Of a stretch of 64,000 nucleotides of DNA, positions 29,262 through 39,534 are shown piece after piece (within the stretch, counting starts at the first letter, position 1; the number at the start of each line of letters is the position of its first letter). The DNA lies in contig NW_026529273.1 in NCBI RefSeq assembly GCF_026262505.1, positions 1 through 64,000 of the forward strand. Reading direction: 5' to 3'. The DNA is from Trichomonas vaginalis G3 (lineage: Eukaryota > Parabasalia > Trichomonadida > Trichomonadidae). Under the pieces are notes generated by a model that ran no database searches, was not told where the DNA came from, and saw nothing but the letters and a program-made list of their open reading frames with translations. Position numbers and translations under genes: made by a program.

Positions 29262-31247
29262 AAATCTTCTGAAAAATAATATCACATAAACTCATATTAT
29301 TTTCTAATATATAACTATTTAAGGGTTTCGTTTTGCTAAAATTGTCACTTTTATAGCATATTTGTTTTTGGATGTTTTGCGAAACCAAAAAAAAAAACTA
29401 TGATATACAATGTGTGTGTAAAGAAAATACTTTATTTACTAGTTAAAAAATCATTTGGTATTGATCAAGTTATTTTTTCTGGATAAGATATTATATGGAT
29501 AATTGGATAGAAAATACAATTATATAATCTTGTACCTGGTTTAATTAAGCTAATTGTCATCAGAAACTTGTAATTTTTATGAATTTCAGATTTTCTTTTC
29601 ATTACTGCTTTTCTTAATAGGTCAAGTTCTTATTTACGTTATAAAGTATGATATTTACAAATATCAAGTTATCGTGTTTTTTGAGAAATTATGAGAAACA
29701 AACAAAAATGAAAAAGATAGGAATAGCAATGAATAGTGATGTGGGTATAGAAAATGTAAGAGATATGAATGCAAAGCAATCAGTATTTAGGACATTGACC
29801 ATAGATTTCGAAAAAAAAATGCTGCATATTGAGCGAAAACTATGATTATATTATAAGGCTGTCATTTAAAGCATAATGAAACTATTCCCTTTTCATTTTA
29901 ATCGAATAAGATAGTAAAGATTTTTGAATTAGCTAGAAACTGATGAGATGTTTTCACAAATCAGATTTTTAATCTCTATAATGCATAATTCACTCAATAT
30001 CTCAATTTTGATATTGCGAGATATTTTTGCTATCGGTTTCGCAATTTTGACACAATAGCAAGAGGGTTCTATAAGCATTATTATCAACGTAGAATCTGAA
30101 TATCATATCAGAAAATGTCGCAAATCTGACATTTACCCGACCAAATAGCAAAAATAATTGAATACTTTTCGCAAAAACTTTAAAAATCGATAAAAATATG
30201 AAATATAGATATTAAAGAGACTTTTTATATAATATTCATAAAGATTTTCCAAAAATATGATACCGCAAAATTAAAAAAGTGACGTCTTGAGTGGAGTCAA
30301 AGGTCGAAATTGCTAGCTAAATGTTTTTTAGCGAAATTGCGTATTGTACGTTTTTTTCGCAAAACGAAACCCTTAAACTATTTTATATAAAAATCAAATT
30401 CAATGATCTTAAAAGCGAAGGATAAACCTCAAAAATTACGAATATAATTAGTGGGAATATAATGCTTATCTATCATAAAACCATATGAAATATCAATTTT
30501 TGCTTTACGCCTAATTTTTGACGACAATTAGCAAAAAATGTTAAATGTTAACACTCAGTCCATTTGAATATGAAAAATAAAATTGACTTTGATTAAATGT
30601 TTTTATTTATCATGCAATTCTTCTTGCGACCAAAGATTTGAATAAAAGTTCAAAAAATAAGATAGCTTAAAAAATAATATACGGTAGTGTTTACTAATAG
30701 ATGAATAGTATATAAATTCTATTAAAATGGATTTGATCCAAAAAAATATATAAAATTTGATCATAAATAAAATCGTTTTAAATTACTTCTTCATTTAAAT
30801 TATAACAATTATTTTTGGTTTTATATTTTTTTGGATCAAATCCATTTTAATAGAATTTATATACTATTCATCTATTAGTAAACACTACCGTATATTATTT
30901 TTTAAGCTATCTTATTTTTTGAACTTTTATTCAAATCTTTGGTCGCAAGAAGAATTGCATGATAAATAAAAACATTTAATCAAAGTCAATTTTATTTTTC
31001 ATATTCAAATGGACTGAGTGTTAACATTTAACATTTTTTGCTAATTGTCGTCAAAAATTAGGCGTAAAGCAAAAATTGATATTTCATATGGTTTTATGAT
31101 AGATAAGCATTATATTCCCACTCATTATATTCGTAAATTTTGAGGTTTATCCTTCGCTTTTAAGATCATTGAATTTGATTTTTATATAAAATAGTTATAT
31201 ATTAGAAAATAATATGAGTTTATGTGATATTATTTTTCAGAAGATTT
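29262..31247. repeat. Large palindrome with 0.43-kb arms, left arm interrupted
   Basis: The right arm 30819-31247 (429 bp) mirrors the left arm 29262-29320 plus 30384-30755 (431 bp), around a 63-bp spacer (30756-30818). Only a few mismatches are seen. The left arm is split by a 1.05-kb element with its target duplication. Arms include GGATTTGATCCAAAAAAATA near the centre and AAATCTTCTGAAAAATAAT at the outer ends. No coding potential is seen. It is probably a non-autonomous foldback element; no outer target duplication was found. Confidence 0.85.
29321..30374. mobile_element. 1.05-kb non-autonomous TIR element, copy 1
   Basis: The ends are AAGGGTTTCGTTTTGC and its mirror GCAAAACGAAACCCTT. It is flanked by TAACTATTT (29312-29320) and AAACTATTT (30375-30383), a 9-bp target duplication with one difference. 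The opposite palindrome arm still shows the unoccupied site, so the insertion is certain. It is nearly identical to 37515-38571, differing mainly in the length of one A run and a few bases. The 65-codon frame inside (29648-29845) is identical in both copies but has no recognisable product. The 9-bp duplication suggests Mutator-type transposition. Confidence 0.9.
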
Positions 31248-31386
31248 CATTCTATATGCCTATGAAAAGTACTCTCAAAACTAACTTTTTCCTAATTATA
31301 ATTAAATCTAGAATATTGTATTATGCTTAGTATTATTTCATTTTTCTCATTCAATTTAGAATTTACAAATGTCAAAAAATTGAGAG

Positions 31387-31411
31387 CTGTCACTTTTGAT
31401 GAATTTCTGTT
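31387..31411 (+). repeat. 25-bp inverted repeat, right copy, with initiator-like core
   Basis: Exact mirror of 29107-29131. It starts with TGTCACTTTTGATG, an initiator-like box followed by an ATG that opens only a 14-codon frame. It lies 100 bases before the LRR gene ATG at 31511, so it may be its promoter or the end of a larger element. Confidence 0.7.
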
Positions 31412-31510
31412 TATTACAAAACAAGCTTGTTTTTCATATTTAAAAGGAAAATTATTATTATCTTATTCAAAATTTTTGTAAAATTCAAAAGTGAGAAAAC
31501 TCGAAAAAGT

Positions 31511-33751
31511 ATGGAAAATGAATTAGAGAACTTTATATGGTCTATGAGCCCAAATTTGAAACGCGGAACAGCTCATGTGCTTTATTATGGGAATGTGCAT
31601 TGGATTAGTTCAACAAATTGCACTCAGGAAAGAATATTTGTTGTCAGCACAAATGGAATTTTCCTAGGTCGCAGAAAAGCACTTGGAATGTCCGAAGTAA
31701 CAACTCAGATGTCATACTTCGATATGATTTCAATCAGTATCGGAGGAACAAGCTGTAATATTAGTAGCCAAACAGAACAAATTAGAATTCGAGCAGATAA
31801 TATAGAACAAATCGCACTTTTAATATACTTTGTTCGTCAAGCACAATTTTCTCCAAGCTTATTACCAATTTCTTTTAATTTCCAAAATTCAGGCAGCTAT
31901 AACATGAAAACCACTGCCAAATCATATAAATCTCGCCACGTTTTCGCAGATAGGATCGGATCATGCGCTTTGCACTATGGAATCGAGCTATTTCCCGAAG
32001 AAATGTCTGTTTTTTATACAAATGATTCTTTACCTTACCACAACTTCGAAATCAATAATGCAATTAGCAACTTTATGCTCATCAAGCCTTTGGCATTAGC
32101 ATTGACTTTCGAACAAGATTTACACAAATTTATTTTATATAAATGCAATGTCGCAAAAATATTTCAGATTTGCTACTCCATATTCGCATGTAACCAATTC
32201 CTAGAGCGGATAATCTTTAATGATTGCGATTTTACGAACGCTGCTCAAACCGTGAATTCTCTCTTTGATAAGGCCACTTTCTTACCAGTTACATGGTGTT
32301 TTAAGAATTGCGATTGTTCTTCTCCAGCTTTTATCTCTTTCTTTGAAAATTTAACCGATCATTCAAAAAGAGTCAAAGGATTGGAATTTGTCAACACAAC
32401 TCTCACTTCTCAGAGCCTTATGACCATTATCCAGACAATTTTGTTTAATAATTGCTTCCATAATTTAGAATGTCTCGAAATTTCCAAATTGACAGGTATT
32501 CCTGACATTCATCTTATGATTAATAGTATTGCCAACTCATCATGGGCTCTCACATCCAAATGCATCAAAAGAATCGAAGTTTCAAAGTCAAATACGGATA
32601 TTTCTCAATTATTCATGAATATTGTTTCATTTGACATCGGATTAACTGAAATATGCCTCTCAGGAAACAAATTCATGCAACCATTAGGCTTTGAAAGGAT
32701 TCCTTCAAAAATTGGATTTTTAGATCTTTCTGATTGCACTTTTACGCTTGATTCTATCACATCCATATTCAATGCGATCTCCAATGGCAAGATATGTGTC
32801 TCCGGAATTGATCTTTCCAGGATTCACATGGATCCAAACGATTTTTCGAAATTATTAGAACTTTTAGCAGCAGAAAGGAACGGATACAAGTCCCTTGAGC
32901 GTATTTTCTTCGATAACAACGTAATGAACCCTAAAGATTCTCAACTTTTCGCTACATTTCTCAGATTCAACACACAACTTCGTTCCCTTTCGATTTCACA
33001 GTCAATAAACATATACGAATCATCCCAAGGCTTCAGAGCTTTCTCTTTTGCCATTTGTCAGCTGAAAAATTTGGAATCTCTTTACATCAGAGGTTGTAGT
33101 GACTTTTCTTATTGTTATGGACAGTTGTTGATACCTGTTCTTAGATATCTAGCATCAAAGAAGCGTATAAAAGTGCTGGATATCACAGACCAAAGAATAG
33201 GTGACGTAGGAATTGACGCATTGATGATTTTCCTACAAAAAGGACAACCGCTAATTCATCTCAAATTTGACGGTTGTCATTCAAGCAGTTTTGACAAATT
33301 GTCAAATTTCTGTCATCTTGCCATCTCATCACATCTTATTTTTGCATCATGGCCGGAAGAAGAATTCATGCGACACATCAATCAAATACCGAAATACGAC
33401 ACTGACAGAGGAACATTAGTTGCAGAGAAAGAGATGCTCAAATCTACTTATGTTGAGAGATTTGGATATCTCTGCATAGAGAATCAGAATTCTTTGCCAA
33501 TATTGAAGAAAGAGAAGATCAAAGAGTTTGAAGATATACAACAGATTGTTACTGTCAATGAGAAGAAAGAAAATGATGAGAAAGACATGAAGAAATACAG
33601 TGAAAAGTTCAAAGAATTAAATTTGAATGTTAGAGATAATCAAATTTCAACATTAATGACTGAATGTCTTGGACAGTCTTTCAATGACCCAGTTTTATCA
33701 TTGTTAGCTTCAATAGATAGAACATTTTCTCTTGATAATATTCAAGATTAA
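31511..33751 (+). CDS. CARMIL-like PH plus leucine-rich repeat protein, paralogue 2
   Basis: About 746 residues from ATG 31511 (MENELENFIWSMSPNLKRG). The frame extends upstream only through a TTG codon and Lys/Ile-rich sequence. Residues 30-125 form the PH-like domain (RIFVVSTNGIFLGRRK, MSYFDMISISIGG, ALLIYFVRQAQFSPSLLPIS). Leucine-rich repeats follow to about 630 (NLECLEISKL, IGFLDLSDCTF, LRSLSISQS, LESLYIRGC, IKVLDITDQR). The carboxy tail is Lys/Glu-rich. It differs from paralogue 1 by only three residues in length yet is strongly diverged, suggesting an old duplication kept under constraint. The role, by analogy with CARMIL, may be in actin or membrane organisation, but the capping-protein motif is absent. 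Confidence 0.65.
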   Translation: MENELENFIWSMSPNLKRGTAHVLYYGNVHWISSTNCTQERIFVVSTNGIFLGRRKALGMSEVTTQMSYFDMISISIGGTSCNISSQTEQIRIRADNIEQIALLIYFVRQAQFSPSLLPISFNFQNSGSYNMKTTAKSYKSRHVFADRIGSCALHYGIELFPEEMSVFYTNDSLPYHNFEINNAISNFMLIKPLALALTFEQDLHKFILYKCNVAKIFQICYSIFACNQFLERIIFNDCDFTNAAQTVNSLFDKATFLPVTWCFKNCDCSSPAFISFFENLTDHSKRVKGLEFVNTTLTSQSLMTIIQTILFNNCFHNLECLEISKLTGIPDIHLMINSIANSSWALTSKCIKRIEVSKSNTDISQLFMNIVSFDIGLTEICLSGNKFMQPLGFERIPSKIGFLDLSDCTFTLDSITSIFNAISNGKICVSGIDLSRIHMDPNDFSKLLELLAAERNGYKSLERIFFDNNVMNPKDSQLFATFLRFNTQLRSLSISQSINIYESSQGFRAFSFAICQLKNLESLYIRGCSDFSYCYGQLLIPVLRYLASKKRIKVLDITDQRIGDVGIDALMIFLQKGQPLIHLKFDGCHSSSFDKLSNFCHLAISSHLIFASWPEEEFMRHINQIPKYDTDRGTLVAEKEMLKSTYVERFGYLCIENQNSLPILKKEKIKEFEDIQQIVTVNEKKENDEKDMKKYSEKFKELNLNVRDNQISTLMTECLGQSFNDPVLSLLASIDRTFSLDNIQD

Positions 33752-34629
33752 TTATATTATATTTTTTTATTTTGATATACATAATTTTTATTGTTAGTAA
33801 AAACAAGCATCTATCTTTTTATATGTAATTATTTATATCAAAACCATATCTCTACTAGACTCATCTAGTGTCTTGAATAAATGATGCATTTTTTGATGTG
33901 AAATTTTGCTTTGTTCTTTTTTTTTTTAAAGCCTGATTCCTTAGCCATCTACTGAAAAACTATTATGCCATGACATACTGCGATGTAAGAAGATGTTGAT
34001 CGTAAAAAACAATATTAAGAGCCTTATCTGAGGTACAATACTTCAACAAGTACATCAAATAAGGAACAAAGTCAACAATCAGATGTTGAATAGTCAAAAT
34101 CACATAATTATCAATCATCCACTACTTAGAAACATTTTAACTCTCATGTTTAAATCTTATCCACCAATTATATTATAATTCACCATTGAATTTCTCCAAA
34201 TCTTTCTCACTCACTGCCTCGTATGATAATTTCTCGCAATATCACACTTCCCCACATATTACATTTCTTATTAAATTCTAATTATATCAAAAATGTGCAT
34301 ATTTACCATTTTTATATTCTCATATTCTCGAAATTTTGCAATTTCCTCTTATTCTATAAATGTACAACGATTAATATTCTCACATAGCTAAATTTTATAT
34401 AGCTTCACTATTCTTAAGAATGAAAATTTGATTTTGTGTCATATAATTTGAATATGATTTGGTATCTTTTCTCAACATTAAGGTTTGATTAGACAGACAT
34501 CATTTAATTTTTTTTCGAATTTTTGGTATGCGAATCATGGCTCGATACATTGGTTCCATCGGTCAAAGTGAGAAAAAATAGGGAAAAAATGAAGAAATAG
34601 GACGACGATCATAATCGTTTTTTTAATAA
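33752..34629. other. A/T-rich intergenic region before the second mariner
   Basis: About 880 bases with no convincing gene. It contains a small hairpin CTAGACTCATCTAG (33855) and otherwise A/T runs. The part next to the mariner would be 3' flank of ankyrin gene II, but only a seven-codon continuation to a stop is visible there. Confidence 0.45.
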
Positions 34630-34631
34630 TA

Positions 34632-35934
34632 TAGGGTGTCCAAAGGTGTGTTTAGCACAAACCTGAATACTGCGAATAGAAATAAACAAGTTACATATAT
34701 ATAAAGTTTATTTAAATATAATCACCATTGGATTCAATCACGCGTTCGCAGCGATCGATCCAGGCTTGAAAGACACGCTTTAAATCATCATGAGAAAATT
34801 GCTCAAATTGCTCTCTTACAAAATTTTCAAGATCATCTGGACTCGCGAATTCGCGTCCTTCATCTCTCTTTTTTAGCGTGCCGAATAAATAAAAGTCAGA
34901 GGGTGCAATATCAGGTGAAGAAATTGGGTTTGGAACAACTTTGACATTGTTTTCCACCAAGTAATTCATTACCTTATGACTTTTGTGAACTCTTGAATTA
35001 TCAAAATGAATTGCAAACTTTTGTTTTTGTTGTTTGGATTTCTCAAACTCATCAGAATTGATAATTTGAGTAAGAACATTGTCAATTAGATACTGAGCAT
35101 TCATCGTATTAGGTTTTTGAAGAATATCAATTGCGATGATGCCATTCACGCCCCAAAAAACCGACAACATCATCATTGGTGTGTCAATTTTTTTCTTCGG
35201 GAATGTTTGCAGATTTTCATCCTTCGGGATCCACATGATTTTGGCTTCTGTTGCATATTGAAACCAAGACTCATCCCCTGTTACTAAAAAGCGAAACTTC
35301 TTGGATTGATACGCACCCAATATAGAGAGGAGCTCTTTCGAAGATTGGACTCTAGATTTTTTTGAACTGAATTAAGGTTGTGCGGAACCCAACGTGTATA
35401 CGCTAGTTTGTAGTTCAAATAATTGTGCAGATAATAACTGACTGTTGTACGTGGTATCTTTGTCATCTCCTCTATCCTTCTGAGTGATGCTCTTGGGTCT
35501 TCATCTAGCGCTTGAAGAATTGCTTTGATTTTTCTTTGATCCGGCGATTTTTTGTCAATTTTTATGATGGGCGCCTTTTTGTTCATGAAGTGATACATCC
35601 TAACATGATACGTTACAGTGGAATAGCTAGGAGCATCCATACCGAAGCATTTTACCAATGTCTCGTAGATTTTTTTACAGTCTTTGCATTTTTTTGCAAG
35701 AGCGAGGATGTTTTCTTTATGATTCATTAAAAAAATGAAAAAAATCCCGCCAAAATTTCCCGCGAAACCGCCTCTTGTCTCAAAATTCATTTTATATCCC
35801 GGCATGGCGCCAAAATACAACATACTCATCATATACATATATTCATATTTTTTATTATATATTTATAATCAGCATATATCTCCTTTAATAGTCTCATATA
35901 GAGCGCTGTGCTAAACGCACCTTTGGACACCCTA
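34632..35934 (-). mobile_element. Tc1/mariner transposon, Tvmar1-like, copy 2
   Basis: 1303 bp, in reverse orientation to copy 1, with the same ends (TAGGGTGTCCAAAGGTG), between TA duplications at 34630-34631 and 35935-35936. It is about 99% identical to copy 1. The difference in length (1303 against 1302) is explained by single missing bases in each, pointing to a 1304-bp parent, the length I recall for Tvmar1. Confidence 0.93.
34712..35727 (-). pseudogene. Mariner transposase (DD34D), single frameshift
   Basis: Same transposase as in copy 1, from ATG 35727. Here the first catalytic motif is complete (FLVTGDESWF), with HFDNSRVH and APSDFYLFG following. It has 7 instead of 8 bases in an A run (plus strand T run near 35357-35363), which shifts the frame between the DNA-binding and catalytic halves. 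The two bases missing in copy 1 are present here. The lesions are therefore independent and recent. Probably inactive. Confidence 0.9.
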
Positions 35935-35936
35935 TA

Positions 35937-36993
35937 CAAGAGGTGTAAGCCCATCTTTGTCTTTAGCATTGATATCTGCACCATTTGAAATAAGAATTTC
36001 GGCAGTTTCTTTGCTATTTTTAATGGCTGCTAGATGAAGAGGGGTCCATCCATCTTTGTCTTTAGCATTGATATCTGCACCATTTGAAATAAAATATTCT
36101 AAAAGTGATGAAAGATAAAAATTCTGAGAATAAACAAAACATGTGTTAATGTCATTTGTTTGATCCAAATAAACTAAAAATGATTGAAGATTATTGTAGA
36201 TAGAGCACAATTCTAAATCAATTTTTATATCGTATTCATTCATCAAAAATGTGACAAAATCAATATTGGGTGTATAATTGCACATTCCATGCATATATTA
36301 TCTGGTTTTTGTACTTTCAAGCATTCATTTATAATGTCTGTATTTCCACCCAAAAATAAATATCTGAGACAAATTGGAGTGATTTCTGATTGAAATTTCG
36401 TTCTTAAGATCTTAAAACAATCAACGGATCCATGATAACAACATAATTCAAGTAACGAAATACCTCCTTTTGAAAATGGATATAAATTACTATGTAATTT
36501 TTGTCTTTTATCAAATCCTTCTCCTTCTGTAAAAATTATCAATGATGTTTTGTCATCATCCATAATAGATCTGTAAATTGTTTTTTGTTCGTGAATATCA
36601 GATGAATAATGAGAATCTTCAAAATAGTTAAAAAAATTTCAAGTTTTCATCTAATACTATACTGTATTCTTTGTAGAAAAGGTAATTAAAAACTCTGTTG
36701 ATTTTGTTGACCTGATTTAGATGGTATTCGTCAACAATTTGTTTGGCAATCGCTAAATATGACTTCATGTAGCGGTTGTTATAAATTGAAAGTTCGGATA
36801 TTTTATTGATAATTTCACCAGGCGAAATTTGATAAGAGTCAATCAGGTTTTGTTTGATTTTTTTGTAAATTGCGTTTAATTTTTCTTCGTCATTTGTTTT
36901 CAGCCTGTACAAAGCATTGTAGACTTCATTATATCCTGTAAAAATCTCCATCAATTTGTCATAATGTCCTTGGTTAATTTCTCCCTTGGACAT
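35937..36993 (-). pseudogene. Ankyrin-repeat gene II, frameshifted and cut by mariner
   Basis: A paralogue of ankyrin gene I, read right to left from ATG 36993 (MSKGEINQGHYDKLMEIF). The amino-terminal helical region matches gene I piece by piece (FLVYLDQTNDINTCFVYS against FFVYLDQTNDIKKCFIYS). It is followed by two ankyrin repeats (INAKDKDGWTPLHLAA). The frame is interrupted at least twice, near 36630 and near 36290, and then meets the mariner in the second repeat. Unlike gene I it was probably already damaged, or has decayed further since the insertion. No ankyrin coding sequence is recognisable beyond the mariner, so the 3' part is short or lost. Confidence 0.8.
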
Positions 36994-36996
36994 CAA

Positions 36997-37505
36997 ACAA
37001 AAATTTTAAGCTCTGTTAAAATAGTAACAGTACAAAAAGAGATTTGGAAATCTCTCATTAAAGAAATTGAAATACGATTCATCGCTTTCCGCCAGTTTGA
37101 TCAGTGCTTTATCTTTCAATTCAAATCCACAGTGAAATCATTTTGGCTCTTAGAATTTGTTATATATTTAAGAATATATCCTTTTGCACTAACATATAAT
37201 TGGATTAAAAAGCATTGGAAAGAATTTGATAGAAGATATATTTCATTCATGAGTATATGATGCCAAGAGATGTATATCGATATATAATTATATGATTTAA
37301 TTTAAAACAGAAATAATAATTCATGATACATCCATTTATTTGCTAATATGAATCAGTTTCACCAATATTGATGATACTTATTAGGTTTCAATAAAAATAT
37401 AGCTTGAGTACAACTAAAAGAAAGCTATCATATCATTCCTTATGCTCATTTCAAACAATTTTGAATTAAATATCTCAGTAAATCGAATAATTTATGCAAA
37501 TTTTG
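36997..37505. other. A/T-rich intergenic region
   Basis: About 500 bases between ankyrin gene II and the 1.05-kb element. One open frame crosses it but has no supporting features and overlaps the ankyrin start. Nothing else is visible. Confidence 0.4.
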
Positions 37506-37514
37506 ATTTGACAT

Positions 37515-38571
37515 AAGGGTTTCGTTTTGCTAAAATTGTCACTTTTATAGCATATTTGTTTTTGGATGTTTTGCGAAACCAAAAAAAAAAAAAACTATGA
37601 TATACAATGTGTGTGTAAAGAAAATACTTTATTTACTAGTTAAAAAATCATTTGGTATTGATCAAGTTATTTTTTCTGGATAAGATATTATATGGATAAT
37701 TGGATAGAAAATACAATTATATAATCTTGTACCTGGTTTAATTAAGCTAATTGTCATCAGAAACTTGTAATTTTTATGAATTTCAGATTTTCTTTTCATT
37801 ACTGCTTTTCTTAATAGGTCAAGTTCTTATTTACGTTATAAAGTATGATATTTACAAATATCAAGTTATCGTGTTTTTTGAGAAATTATGAGAAACAAAC
37901 AAAAATGAAAAAGATAGGAATAGCAATGAATAGTGATGTGGGTATAGAAAATGTAAGAGATATGAATGCAAAGCAATCAGTATTTAGGACATTGACCATA
38001 GATTTCGAAAAAAAAATGCTGCATATTGAGCGAAAACTATGATTATATTATAAGGCTGTCATTTAAAGCATAATGAAACTATTCCCTTTTCATTTTAATC
38101 GAATAAGATAGTAAAGATTTTTGAATTAGCTAGAAACTGATGAGATGTTTTCACAAATCAGATTTTTAATCTCTATAATGCATAATTCACTCAATATCTC
38201 AATTTTGATATTGCGAGATATTTTTGCTATCGGTTTCGCAATTTTGACACAATAGCAAGAGGGTTCTATAAGCATTATTATCAACGTAGAATCTGAATAT
38301 CATATCAGAAAATGTCGCAAATCTGACATTTACCAGACCAAATAGCAAAAATAATTGAATACTTTTCGCGAAAACTTTAAAAATCGATAAAAATATGAAA
38401 TATAGATATTAAAGAGACTTTTTATATAATATTCATAAAGATTTTCCAAAAATATGATACCGCAAAATTAAAAAAGTGACGTCTTGAGTGGAGTCAAAGG
38501 TCGAAATTGCTAGCTAAATGTTTTTTAGCGAAATTGCGTATTGTACGTTTTTTTCGCAAAACGAAACCCTT
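37515..38571. mobile_element. 1.05-kb non-autonomous TIR element, copy 2
   Basis: Same element as 29321-30374, in the same orientation, ends AAGGGTTTCGTTTTGC and its mirror. It has a perfect 9-bp target duplication ATTTGACAT at 37506-37514 and 38572-38580. It has a longer A run (near 37578-37592) than copy 1, giving 1057 against 1054 bp. The inner 65-codon frame (37845-38042) is unchanged between copies, which reflects youth rather than proven coding. The element ends 108 bases before the RPS29 start codon, so it now forms much of that gene's upstream region. Confidence 0.92.
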
Positions 38572-38668
38572 ATTTGACATGTTATACATTATATAAAATT
38601 AAACAAATTTTCCAAAAAAAAGCTACATCCAAAATTTGAGCGAAAATTTCGGTTTGGTCTTTGCTTAG

Positions 38669-38676
38669 CCTTTTTT
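38669..38676 (+). promoter_or_regulatory. CCTTTTTT start-site box of RPS29
   Basis: GCCTTTTTT lies 11 bases before the ATG, at nearly the same distance as in RPL10A (23408). It is likely the core promoter or start-site element of trichomonad ribosomal protein genes. Confidence 0.6.
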
Positions 38677-38679
38677 GTA

Positions 38680-38853
38680 ATGCCAGTAGACTTTGTTCCA
38701 AAGCACCCACGTGATAACGCAAAAGGCTCCGTTGAACGCTCATGCAGAATTTGCGGCAAGCGCCGTGGTGTCATCCGCCAATACCGCTTAAACATCTGCC
38801 GCAGATGCTTCCGCGAACGCGCTGAACTTCTTGGCTTCAAGAAGTACGACTAA
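38680..38853 (+). CDS. RPS29: Ribosomal protein S29 (uS14), 57 residues
   Basis: A small-subunit protein of the 40S head near the decoding region. The translation starts MPVDFVPKHPRDNAKGS and carries the zinc ribbon CRIC (Cys 22, 25) and CRRC (Cys 40, 43). It ends ERAELLGFKKYD, matching the eukaryotic S29 pattern ICRQCFRE...IGF.KY. Length fits the family (56 residues). GC content and codon use (CGC, AAG, GGC) are much higher than in the flanks, as in RPL10A. The ATG is fixed by the CCTTTTTT box 11 bases upstream. The nearby transposon insertion left this short proximal promoter intact. It is easy to miss because of its size. Confidence 0.95.
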   Translation: MPVDFVPKHPRDNAKGSVERSCRICGKRRGVIRQYRLNICRRCFRERAELLGFKKYD

Positions 38854-39534
38854 GCGGTTTGATACAGCTTTCCGTATGACAAGTCTTATTTGAATTAATC
38901 ATTGAAAGTAAAAATTTCATTAATTAAATAATTTTACGCTACTGATAATTTATACGATATAAAAATACAATAAAGTCCAATTAAATAATTCATACTCCTG
39001 ATACCGCTTGCACATTTTGCAAAAATCCAATAGCCGCGAATATTCTTATTGAATTTTTACAAAATTTAAGTTGAAAATGCCTATTTTATGGATTTGATAT
39101 CCTAATTTGTGCTGTTTTGCCTCATTATTCTTGAGAAAGATTTTGAAATCAAGAAATTGTTGTTAGTATCGATGACTGATATAAGGATTAGCTAACAATT
39201 GACATGGAATTTTTGGGGATCAAATATCTCTATCCAACTACGAAAAACTATTTATTTTCAAAATCATTTGATGACACACTGCTTTATTGATAGTTTTTAT
39301 CTCTGAAAGGAACACTTTTCTTCTTTTTAACATTGGTGCCCGTTTTGTTTTAAGGTAGTTGCGCATAATGACTGAATCATTACAAGTCAATAGCTTAAAA
39401 CATATCTTTCACCTGCGAAATAGCCAAATATTGGAAGCTTGCCTTATAAATTTATGATATGCACCTCGTATCATATAACATATTCTTGATATGAGAAATT
39501 TGTCAATAGCAATTTTTTTTTCAGAAATAAAAGA
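38854..39534. other. A/T-rich intergenic region
   Basis: About 680 bases between RPS29 and the membrane protein gene, with no frame, RNA or repeat that I can support. A run of T (39510-39522) lies just before the next start. Confidence 0.5.

Noticed and set aside
29648-29845. 65-codon frame as a gene in the 1.05-kb element
   Set aside because: Identity in both copies is explained by their recent origin; no start context or homology. Kept only as a note within the element.
36964-37260. 98-codon plus-strand frame overlapping the ankyrin II start
   Set aside because: Antisense overlap with a real gene family member, no initiator and no similarity to known proteins.
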